Below, piece by piece: positions 1 to 4,725 of a stretch of DNA of 5,584 nt; within the stretch, counting starts at the first letter, position 1, and each line of letters opens with the position of its first letter. Source of the stretch: Dehalococcoidia bacterium (GTDB lineage: Bacteria; Chloroflexota; Dehalococcoidia; GIF9; AB-539-J10); the NCBI GenBank assembly GCA_030606385.1, contig JAUWGN010000080.1:1-5584 (forward strand). The letters are read 5' to 3'. The notes under the pieces were generated by a model. That model saw only the letters and a program-made list of their open reading frames with translations. It was not told where the DNA came from and did not search any database. The translations under genes and the position numbers were made by a program.

Positions 1-1
1 A

Positions 2-124
2 GTTCGGGATACCGTTGAAATGCGTCACCACCGCAACGATCGGTGCGGCCAGCACGGCAAGCACGGGAAAAAATACCGCGATGGCGAGAATGCGGATCGC
101 CGCGACGCGCGGAATCACCTGAAG
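2..124 (-). CDS. Fragment of an unrelated GC-rich membrane protein, minus strand, cut at both ends
   Basis: Read on the minus strand, the frame with codons on 2-4, 5-7 and so on is open from about 142 down to 2 and gives a protein-like sequence. A basic stretch (IPRVAAIRI) is followed by a hydrophobic segment of about 20 residues containing FFPVLAVLAAP, then VVTHFNGIPN at the window edge. Most codons end in G or C, and GC here is about 61% against roughly 43% in the next 60 bases. No start codon is visible, and an in-frame stop lies at 143-145, in what is already rubrerythrin sequence. The plus-strand translation of the same bases is Arg/His-rich and resembles no protein I know, so the minus strand is the more likely coding strand. 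The segment faintly recalls the last membrane helix of alphaproteobacterial glycosyltransferase-like membrane proteins, but that is only an impression. Confidence 0.4.
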
Positions 125-457
125 GTTATGCAAGGAATAAAGTCAACAAAAGAAAATCTGCTAGCTGCGAAGGGTGGCGAGAACTACGAGTTTACTGAAA
201 TGTATCCCGCATTTATAAAGCAGGCTGAGGTCGAGGGTGAAGACAAAGCCAGAGACAGCTTTGACCTGGCAAATAAGGTCGAGCGGATTCATCATGGTTT
301 GTTTGAAACTGCCCTGAGTAAGATTGAGAAGGGTGAGGCCATTGAGGAAAAACCAATTTACGTCTGCCAGTATTGTGGCAACACGGTTGAGGGGGAAGCC
401 CCCGAAAAATGTTCCATTTGCGGAGCGCCCAAGAAAATGTTCAAGCTCGTAGAGTAA
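107..457 (+). CDS. rbr: Rubrerythrin, C-terminal half only (5'-truncated)
   Basis: Rubrerythrins are non-haem diiron proteins with a rubredoxin tail that reduce hydrogen peroxide in the cytoplasm of anaerobes. Homology starts abruptly at about NHLKVM (113-130). From there the sequence shows the second half of the four-helix bundle: GENYEFTEMYP, with the E-x-x-E diiron ligands, and VERIHH, with the E-x-x-H ligands. The rubredoxin-like tail follows, with CQYCG and CSICG as the four iron ligands, ending at the TAA at 455-457. The family is about 165-195 residues; only about 115 are here. The first ferritin helices, carrying the other diiron ligands, are missing, replaced upstream by GC-rich foreign-looking sequence. 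The reading frame stays open to base 1 (with an ATG at 20), but that extension is not rubrerythrin. As it stands the product could not form a diiron site. ATG 128 has no ribosome binding site. Confidence 0.85.
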   Translation, partial: ARNHLKVMQGIKSTKENLLAAKGGENYEFTEMYPAFIKQAEVEGEDKARDSFDLANKVERIHHGLFETALSKIEKGEAIEEKPIYVCQYCGNTVEGEAPEKCSICGAPKKMFKLVE

Positions 458-558
458 ACTAGCTCGACGAAATCCCGGTGTATGACAGGGATGTGGCTGG
501 TGGATCGGACGGTAAACGAAGGATACCAGAATGGTCCAGTGACACGTTGGGTTGGTGC

Positions 559-564
559 AGGAGG
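559..564 (+). promoter_or_regulatory. Ribosome binding site deciding the GTG 571 start
   Basis: AGGAGG lies 6 bases before GTG 571. The in-frame ATG at 478 has no such site, and the 31 codons it would add match nothing in the ferredoxin family, so GTG 571 is preferred. Confidence 0.75.
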
Positions 565-570
565 ACAAGA

Positions 571-831
571 GTGGAGCGAATATACGAGAATGAAAGAATA
601 AGGGTAATTTGGGATCCCGACAAATGCATGCATTCCGGTATTTGTACTGAAGGCCTTCCACAGGTCTTCGATATACACAAACGCCCCTGGGTAGACACAA
701 ATGCTGCGGCCGTTGAAGATATGAAGCGCGTTATTGGCGCTTGCCCCTCTGGAGCACTGAGATACGAAGTGCCCAACGAACTTGACCATGCAAGAAGTGG
801 TGGGGATAGAGACGTCACCAAAACTGAGTAA
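571..831 (+). CDS. Small 4Fe-4S mono-cluster ferredoxin, YjdI/Fer4_19 type
   Basis: The product is an 86-residue cytoplasmic protein. Around residues 15-35 it has the DPDKCMHSGICTEGLPQVFD pattern, then RPW near residue 38, and CPSGALRY at 58-65. This matches the small Fe-S protein family of E. coli YjdI (CQHSGNC and CPSGALKY). The likely cluster ligands visible are C19, C25 and C58, with H21 and the local C-x-H-x3-C spacing typical of the family; a fourth cysteine is absent, as in YjdI. The physiological partner is unknown. It lies between a rubrerythrin remnant and a sulfur/Fe-S operon, so an electron-transfer role with either is possible. The 79 bases before tusA make one shared transcript plausible but not shown. 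The last 18 or so residues are polar, charged and probably disordered. Confidence 0.85.
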   Translation: MERIYENERIRVIWDPDKCMHSGICTEGLPQVFDIHKRPWVDTNAAAVEDMKRVIGACPSGALRYEVPNELDHARSGGDRDVTKTE

Positions 832-894
832 AACGACGGGGGTGGAACAATTCTTCACATTTCTTCATAATTACACCACTACCTGTAAGCTTGT

Positions 895-905
895 AGGGAG
901 GTGAT
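895..905 (+). promoter_or_regulatory. Very strong Shine-Dalgarno of the sulfur/Fe-S operon's first gene
   Basis: AGGGAGGTGAT is nearly the full complement of the 16S rRNA 3' end and sits 5 bases before ATG 911. It is the longest such match in the window. That fits the start of an operon whose products are needed in quantity. I found no convincing -35/-10 pair in 832-894. Confidence 0.75.
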
Positions 906-910
906 GCGAA

Positions 911-1132
911 ATGGCCGAGATAAAGGTGGATTGCACAAGTGAAACTTGCCCCGTTCCTTTAGTTGAAACCCGCAAGGCTTTAAGGAAAGCGAAAGAAGGC
1001 GATGTTGTGGAGGTTATCGGCACCCATCCCGCTTCCAAGAAAGAGATACCAATGGCCGTCAAGGCTTTGGGACTGGAACTCATTGATGTACAAGAGGAAG
1101 GTGGGGTGTGGAGAATAAGAATACGCAGGTAG
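911..1132 (+). CDS. TusA/SirA/YedF-family sulfur carrier protein
   Basis: TusA-family proteins are small cytoplasmic carriers that hold sulfur as a persulfide on the cysteine of a CPxP motif and pass it between sulfurtransferases. This 73-residue protein has the usual family length and begins with a beta strand (EIKVDCTSE). The motif C13-P14-V15-P16 is followed by the helix LVETRKALRKAK, then DVVEVIGTHPASKKEIPMAVKALG, the expected second half of the fold. C8 is an additional cysteine five residues before the motif. It is followed after 15 bases by a DsrE2-like gene; TusA-DsrE pairs are well known from dissimilatory sulfur metabolism. In E. coli TusA takes sulfur from IscS. Here the downstream IscS homologue appears unable to make persulfide, so the flow may run the other way or bypass IscS. 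The name reflects family, not proven tRNA-thiolation function. Confidence 0.92.
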   Translation: MAEIKVDCTSETCPVPLVETRKALRKAKEGDVVEVIGTHPASKKEIPMAVKALGLELIDVQEEGGVWRIRIRR

Positions 1133-1147
1133 CAGGAGGAAATAACT

Positions 1148-1567
1148 ATGGCTGGTAAAGCTACCATAATAGTTCATAGCGGCGATATGGATAAGGTGTA
1201 CAGTGCCCTTATTGTAGCCAATGGGGCACTTGCAATGGGGATGGAAGCATCACTTTTCTTCACCTTCTGGGGCCTACAGCGTCTCAAGAAAGGCGGGTTG
1301 GAAAAGGGGCCTCTATCGAAGATGAACATGCTTGGACTCGGCAAATGGATGGTGAAACGGAGGATGAAAAAAGCCGGGGCGGCCTCTCTGGAGAGGCTCC
1401 TTCAAGACTTCAAGGAGCTTGGCGGCAAGATCCTCGCCTGTGACATGACAATGGAGATAATGAGAATAAAGAAGGAAGACCTTCGTGATGATTTGATATC
1501 AGACTACTGTGCAGTCGGTACCTACATAAATGAGGCTAGAGAGTCAACAATAACTCTCTTCATATGA
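1148..1567 (+). CDS. DsrE/DsrF/DrsH-like (DsrE2-type) sulfurtransferase family protein
   Basis: The 139-residue protein has the DsrE2 layout. An N-terminal strand (ATIIVHSGDMDKVYSAL) is followed by a hydrophobic stretch at about residues 21-40 (ALAMGMEASLFFTFWGL). Next comes a basic Gly/Met-rich linker (GPLSKMNMLGLGKWMVKRRM), then LGGKILACDMTMEIM with the family's conserved cysteine at C98. It ends in TITLFI, typical for the family. C121 lies where relatives usually have Gly (GGVATYL), so this copy has a second cysteine in a conserved loop. AGGAGGA at 1134-1140 precedes ATG 1148. DsrE proteins carry or relay persulfide sulfur, and DsrE2 members usually sit next to tusA, as here. DsrE2 is often considered membrane-associated; the hydrophobic segment would permit that. 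The IscS-like gene follows after 12 bases, so all belong to one transcript. Confidence 0.9.
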   Translation: MAGKATIIVHSGDMDKVYSALIVANGALAMGMEASLFFTFWGLQRLKKGGLEKGPLSKMNMLGLGKWMVKRRMKKAGAASLERLLQDFKELGGKILACDMTMEIMRIKKEDLRDDLISDYCAVGTYINEARESTITLFI

Positions 1568-1579
1568 TGGGAGGAGGAA

Positions 1580-2764
1580 ATGTTAGGCAGAGTTGTTTAC
1601 CTGGACAACGCTGCAGCCACCCGTTTGGATGAGCGGGTGCTGGAGGCGGTGAGGCCGTATTTCTTCGATACATACGCGGTTGCCACCTCGGAGTTTGGCT
1701 ATTCCCAGGGGATAGAAGCTCGAGAGGCGCTGGACGGGGCCAGAGAGGCTATTGCCAGTGCTTTAGGTGCTGCCCCTGAAGAGTTCATTTTCACCTCGGG
1801 AAGTACCGAATCGTCTAACATTGCCCTCAAAGGAGTAGCACTGGCTCTTGATAAGAAGAAAGACAAACACATAATTGTGTCAAAAATCGAGGATTTTCCG
1901 GTACTTCACAGCTCACAAGCTCTGGAGAAACAGGGCTTCCAGGTGACCTATCTGGATGTCGATGGCGATGGCTTTGTGGACCTTGACAAGCTCAGAGATT
2001 CCATGACAAATGAGACCATTCTGGTTTCCATCCAGCATGCCAACCAGGAAATAGGCACCATCCAGGACATCGAAGGTATCGGTCATATCTGTCGTGAGAA
2101 GGGGGTGCTTTTTCATACCGATGCCACACATACCTTCCCTTGGGTACCCCTCGACGTGAAGAGGATACCTGTGGATTTGGTAACTGTATCTGCCCACACC
2201 ATCCACGGTCCAAAGGGCATAGGAGGCCTGTACATCCGTCAAGGAACACAGATAGCTAAGTGGGTAGACGGTGGATTTCAGGAATTCAACCTTCGGGCAG
2301 GGCTGGAAAACATAGCCGGTGCAGTAGGATTCGCCAAAGCGGTAGAGCTGATCACCCCTGAGGAAACCAAGCGACTGCAAGAAATGCGTGATCGCCTCAT
2401 TGACCGTATACTTGCCGAGATACCAAACAGTACACTGAATGGGCATCGCTGGAGGAGACTCCCACAGAATGCTAATATTACCTTCCACTTTGTGGAGGGC
2501 GAATCCATGACCCTGCATCTTGATATGCGTGGCTTTGCCGTGAGCACTGGCTCGGCCTGTTTCAGCCGCTCTCTGGAGGGCAGCCACGTTATCTTTGGGA
2601 TAGGCGGTGACCATGAAAGGACGCATGGCTCGATACGCTTTACCTTCGGGCGTTACAACACTATGGAAGACGTGGATGCTGTGGTCCAGGCATTGGCTGA
2701 AATAGTGAAGGAGCTGAGAAGTATCAGCCCCCTGGGCAAAAATAGGGAAAAGGAGGAGGGTTAG
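1580..2764 (+). CDS. iscS: IscS/NifS-like protein lacking the PLP-binding lysine
   Basis: At 394 residues this has full family length (aminotransferase class V fold). Motifs in order: VVYLDNAAATR at 5-15, FTSGSTESSN at 71-80 (keeping the PLP-phosphate Thr), EIGTIQDI, HTDAT with the PLP-nitrogen Asp D181, and the SAH-x-IHGPKGIGGLYI block at 204-219. RAGLEN at 239-244, GSAC with the active-loop cysteine C327, and GSIRFTFGR at 350-358 follow. Compared with E. coli IscS, the Schiff-base lysine K206 is T207 (ACC at 2198-2200), the stacking H104 is D105, N155 is Q156 and Q183 is H184. The reading frame is intact and all other motifs are conserved, so this is specialisation rather than decay. Cysteine desulfuration is very unlikely. 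GGGAGGAGG at 1569-1577 precedes ATG 1580. The downstream IscU gene starts 2 bases after the stop, so the two are probably co-translated partners. Archaeoglobus fulgidus IscS also lacks this lysine. Confidence 0.93.
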   Translation: MLGRVVYLDNAAATRLDERVLEAVRPYFFDTYAVATSEFGYSQGIEAREALDGAREAIASALGAAPEEFIFTSGSTESSNIALKGVALALDKKKDKHIIVSKIEDFPVLHSSQALEKQGFQVTYLDVDGDGFVDLDKLRDSMTNETILVSIQHANQEIGTIQDIEGIGHICREKGVLFHTDATHTFPWVPLDVKRIPVDLVTVSAHTIHGPKGIGGLYIRQGTQIAKWVDGGFQEFNLRAGLENIAGAVGFAKAVELITPEETKRLQEMRDRLIDRILAEIPNSTLNGHRWRRLPQNANITFHFVEGESMTLHLDMRGFAVSTGSACFSRSLEGSHVIFGIGGDHERTHGSIRFTFGRYNTMEDVDAVVQALAEIVKELRSISPLGKNREKEEG

Positions 2765-2766
2765 AG

Positions 2767-3402
2767 ATGAGATTTCCATATAGCGAAACAGTACTTGAAC
2801 ACTTTCGACACCCCCGCAACGTGGGTAAGATTGAGAATCCTGATGGTAAGGCAACAGAAGGCAGCCCAGCCTGCGGGGACATGGTTGCTGTCTACATAAA
2901 AGTTGATCCAAAGACGAATACCATCGCAGACATCAAGTTTGAGTCTTACGGCTGTGCTTCCAACATAGCTACCGGCTCCATAATTACGGAACTAGCCAAG
3001 GGAAAGACGTTGGATGAAGCAAAGAACATTAGCTGGAAAGAAGCTTCAGAAGCTCTGGGAGGACTTCCCAAACTCAAAGTCCACTGCTCGGTGCTCGCTG
3101 TAGAAGGCTTACGCTCGGCTATACAAAACTATGAAGAGCGTCACGGTCTGGTCAAGGAACAAAAGCCGACCACTGTAGAGGTGGTTCGTCAGCGCCTCAA
3201 GAAGGTTATAAACCCTCTGACCGGGTTAAACGTGGTGCGTACAAACTTGGTCAAAGATATTGAGATAAAGGATGGAACAGTCCGGGTGCTTGTTGATGTA
3301 CCTCAAGATCACCAGTTTGCTCACGCTATAAAGGAAGACATAACGGAGAGGATAGAGCCCCTGTGGGACGTTAAGAAACTAGTGGTTGAATTCACGGAAT
3401 AA
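2767..3402 (+). CDS. iscU: IscU-type Fe-S scaffold fused to a MIP18/DUF59-like domain
   Basis: Residues 1-127 form an IscU scaffold. It opens with YSETVLEHFRHPRNVG and carries the three cluster-ligand cysteines C36 (in ACGD, with D38), C63 (GCASNIATGS) and C107 (KVHCSVLA, with H106). Residues about 136-208 look like a MIP18/PaaD (DUF59) domain: VEVVRQRLKKVINPLTGLNV, then LVKDIEIKDGTVRVLVDVP, a helix, and a final strand DVKKLVVEF. The usual cysteine of the DUF59 T-x-x-x-C-P loop is absent; VPQDHQFAHAI stands there. IscU builds 2Fe-2S clusters from iron, sulfur and electrons; MIP18-type domains take part in cluster maturation or transfer. NifU proteins normally end in an Nfu domain with CxxC, which this one lacks. 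AGGAGGAGGG at 2751-2760 lies 6 bases before ATG 2767, inside the end of the IscS-like gene. It is the last gene of the operon. Confidence 0.92.
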   Translation: MRFPYSETVLEHFRHPRNVGKIENPDGKATEGSPACGDMVAVYIKVDPKTNTIADIKFESYGCASNIATGSIITELAKGKTLDEAKNISWKEASEALGGLPKLKVHCSVLAVEGLRSAIQNYEERHGLVKEQKPTTVEVVRQRLKKVINPLTGLNVVRTNLVKDIEIKDGTVRVLVDVPQDHQFAHAIKEDITERIEPLWDVKKLVVEFTE

Positions 3403-3502
3403 GACCCTAGCTGGAATACAGGGCTCCTGTTACGTGTTGTTTATGAAGTCATGAATCGGTCAGTCAGGTTATTTGGAAAACGCATTTTGTTACCTCACCC
3501 AG

Positions 3503-3937
3503 TCAAAGGTCTCTCACCATCTTTACATGTTTGATACCAGCTTCCCGGAAAGGTGAGCCTGACTCGTTAAAGCCGCAAGCCCTGTAGAATTCTATAACTC
3601 CGTACTGGGCATGAAGAACCACCTTTTCAACTTGCTTATTTTTTAATTCCTGAGCCAGAAAGGACATCAGCTTCTTTCCTATTCCTATATGGCGAAACGG
3701 CTCTAACACAGCCATCCTTTCCAGCTTAACCTGTCTGGTATCTAAAAATCGAACTCTGGCGGTTCCTATCGGCTTCTCTCCGTCTTTAACTACCACATGC
3801 ATTGCCTGGCCTTCACAGCCATCGAATACCACATCTTCCTGAACGCCCTGTTCATCAACAAATACCTGCCTTCTCACCTCAAAGGCGTCCGTTAACTCAT
3901 CGTCGTTTTCCACAAGTTTATATATGAATCCCTTCAT
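3503..3937 (-). CDS. GNAT-family N-acetyltransferase (ElaA/YjcF-like)
   Basis: The 144-residue protein is of normal length for a single-domain GNAT enzyme. These enzymes transfer an acetyl group from acetyl-CoA to an amine; the substrate here is unknown. RRQVFVDEQGVQEDVVFDG (residues 22-40) is the signature of the ElaA/YjcF branch. The central strand VKLERMAVLEPFRHIGIGKK (70-89) carries the acetyl-CoA pyrophosphate loop R82-x-x-G-x-G. The C-terminal part has VVLHAQYGVIEFYRACGF and an EAGIKHVKM tail, also typical of this branch. It is transcribed convergently to the Fe-S operon, with 100 bases between the stops, and divergently from the DUF1214 gene. There is no clear Shine-Dalgarno before ATG 3937. 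GTG at residue 9 is an alternative start without better support. Function in relation to its neighbours is not evident. Confidence 0.92.
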   Translation of the reverse strand: MKGFIYKLVENDDELTDAFEVRRQVFVDEQGVQEDVVFDGCEGQAMHVVVKDGEKPIGTARVRFLDTRQVKLERMAVLEPFRHIGIGKKLMSFLAQELKNKQVEKVVLHAQYGVIEFYRACGFNESGSPFREAGIKHVKMVRDL

Positions 3938-3948
3938 AGCGGTAACAT

Positions 3949-4010
3949 TGAATATTGCTTGAAGTACTTAATATTATAAGTGAATATTGCGCAAATGGGT
4001 TATTATAATA
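3949..4010. promoter_or_regulatory. AT-rich divergent control region with two -10-like boxes, a palindrome and a direct repeat
   Basis: Between the divergent GNAT and DUF1214 genes lies AT-rich sequence. A perfect TATAAT occurs on the plus strand at 4004-4009 and another on the minus strand at 3973-3978, pointing away from each other toward the two genes. The minus-strand box would give a GNAT leader of about 30 bases. Neither has a recognisable -35 box at 16-18 bases. Between them is the 8-base palindrome TTGCGCAA (3987-3994). TGAATATTGC occurs twice in direct orientation (3949-3958 and 3981-3990), 32 bases apart, or about three helical turns. This could be an operator shared by both promoters, but AT-rich DNA gives such matches by chance. 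Confidence 0.35.
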
Positions 4011-4052
4011 AGAAAACAAGTAGGGAGAATCTGGTGCGGAGGTGAACAAGCT

Positions 4053-4112
4053 TTGCAAGACATAGTTCAGCTTCAGGGGAGGAGAGAAGCACTTCCTGTT
4101 TGCTACAATTAG
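4053..4112 (+). CDS. Possible 19-codon leader peptide ahead of the DUF1214 gene
   Basis: GGAGGTGA at 4038-4045 is a strong ribosome binding site, but no long ORF follows it. Seven bases later TTG 4053 opens a 19-codon frame (MQDIVQLQGRREALPVCYN) that stops at TAG 4110-4112, four bases before ATG 4117. The DUF1214 start itself has no Shine-Dalgarno, so translation of this leader could feed ribosomes to it by reinitiation. The peptide has no resemblance I recognise and no run of one amino acid suggesting attenuation. It may be a chance frame. Confidence 0.25.
   Translation: MQDIVQLQGRREALPVCYN
4104..4109 (+). promoter_or_regulatory. Possible -10 element for a leaderless transcript at ATG 4117
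   Basis: TACAAT ends 7 bases before ATG 4117. RNA polymerase would then start at or next to the A of the ATG, giving a leaderless mRNA. That would explain the lack of a ribosome binding site there. No -35 box is seen at 4081-4086. This is an alternative to reinitiation from the upstream leader ORF. Confidence 0.25.
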
Positions 4113-4116
4113 TTAA

Positions 4117-4725
4117 ATGGAATCAGGTAACAGGAGAAAAACAATAAGGAGGATATCCAAGTATCTTTTAGTTGTAGTGGTTGCGTTGGTCTTGGGAGTT
4201 GGTTCTGCGTTATTGGGACTTGGCTTTATGACTGAAAAGGACTTAATTAGAAATGGGGAATGGTATACCGGCCTTACCTACGGCAGTGAGCAAGCCGGGA
4301 TGTATACCAGGGCTGCAGTTGCTATTATGGCCCTTTTTGCACTTGACAGGTCTGAGGTGATTTATTACACGGCAGATACCGACGATGCTGGACAGCTACT
4401 GCAGTCGAGCTGTGACTACAGAATTGAAGGTAGTAATCTTGATCCCTATGCCTCCTGGTGGAGCATCACAGTATATGGCGGTGATAATTTTTTGATCCCC
4501 AATGAGCAAAACCGCTACTCCTACACTAATAAGAATATCGAGCATGATGCCGACGGGAACTTTACAATCTTTTTGTCCTCAACTCCCAAAACGGGCAACT
4601 GGCTCCCTACGGGTAATCAAAACAAAATCATTCTTATGCTGCGCATGTATAATCCAGCACCATCTGTTTGTGAAAACCTCGATACTATTGAATTGCCCCA
4701 TATTACAACGGAGGAATGTGGGTGA
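4117..4725 (+). CDS. Membrane-anchored DUF1214 domain protein
   Basis: The 202-residue protein has a basic N-terminus (residues 1-15), one transmembrane segment at about 16-37, and then a DUF1214 domain. Its signatures are the ARG-like helix AAVAIMALFAL, IYYTADTDDAG, DPYASWWSITVYGGDNFLIPN, NRYSYTNKN, the DGNFTIFLSS strand, NWLPTG at 162-167, and LMLRMYNPAPSV. The basic start and single helix suggest the domain faces outside the membrane. DUF1214 and DUF1254 are jelly-roll-like domains of unknown biochemical function, often fused in one protein, as in Vibrio parahaemolyticus VPA0735. Here they are two genes with DUF1214 first. ATG 4117 follows directly after an in-frame TAA (4114-4116), so no longer start exists. 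The next Met, at residue 38, would remove the membrane segment. Its stop overlaps the next gene's start. Confidence 0.85.
   Translation: MESGNRRKTIRRISKYLLVVVVALVLGVGSALLGLGFMTEKDLIRNGEWYTGLTYGSEQAGMYTRAAVAIMALFALDRSEVIYYTADTDDAGQLLQSSCDYRIEGSNLDPYASWWSITVYGGDNFLIPNEQNRYSYTNKNIEHDADGNFTIFLSSTPKTGNWLPTGNQNKIILMLRMYNPAPSVCENLDTIELPHITTEECG
4710..4725 (+). promoter_or_regulatory. Ribosome binding site and GTGA stop/start overlap coupling DUF1214 to DUF1254
   Basis: GGAGG at 4710-4714 is only 1 base from ATG 4716 but 7 bases from GTG 4722, which is in the same frame. GTG 4722-4724 overlaps the upstream TGA stop (4723-4725) as GTGA, a classical coupling arrangement. The spacing therefore favours GTG 4722 as the true start. 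Confidence 0.75.

Noticed and set aside
20..112. The ATG 20 extension of the rubrerythrin frame as a genuine N-terminus
   Set aside because: The roughly 30 extra residues are Arg/His-rich, unlike any rubrerythrin helix, and the same bases code plausibly for a membrane protein on the other strand.
472..491. ATCCC/GGGAT inverted repeat after the rubrerythrin stop as a terminator
   Set aside because: The stem is only 5 base pairs with a 10-base loop and no T-run follows.
2198..2200. The missing PLP lysine as a sequencing error or pseudogene sign
   Set aside because: AAA or AAG to ACC needs at least two base changes, the frame is intact, and three other PLP-pocket positions differ in the same protein, so a single error does not explain it. 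Read-level confirmation is still desirable.
1913..2911. A 332-codon minus-strand open frame across the IscS-like gene and the start of iscU
   Set aside because: It lies opposite two clear genes with full motif sets, has no recognisable domains, and low-complexity Cys/His/Tyr content typical of antisense translation.
3405..3425. CCCT/AGGG hairpin between the convergent iscU and GNAT stops as a terminator
   Set aside because: The stem is 4 base pairs, the loop is long and there is no T-tract; the 100-base gap shows no convincing terminator on either strand.
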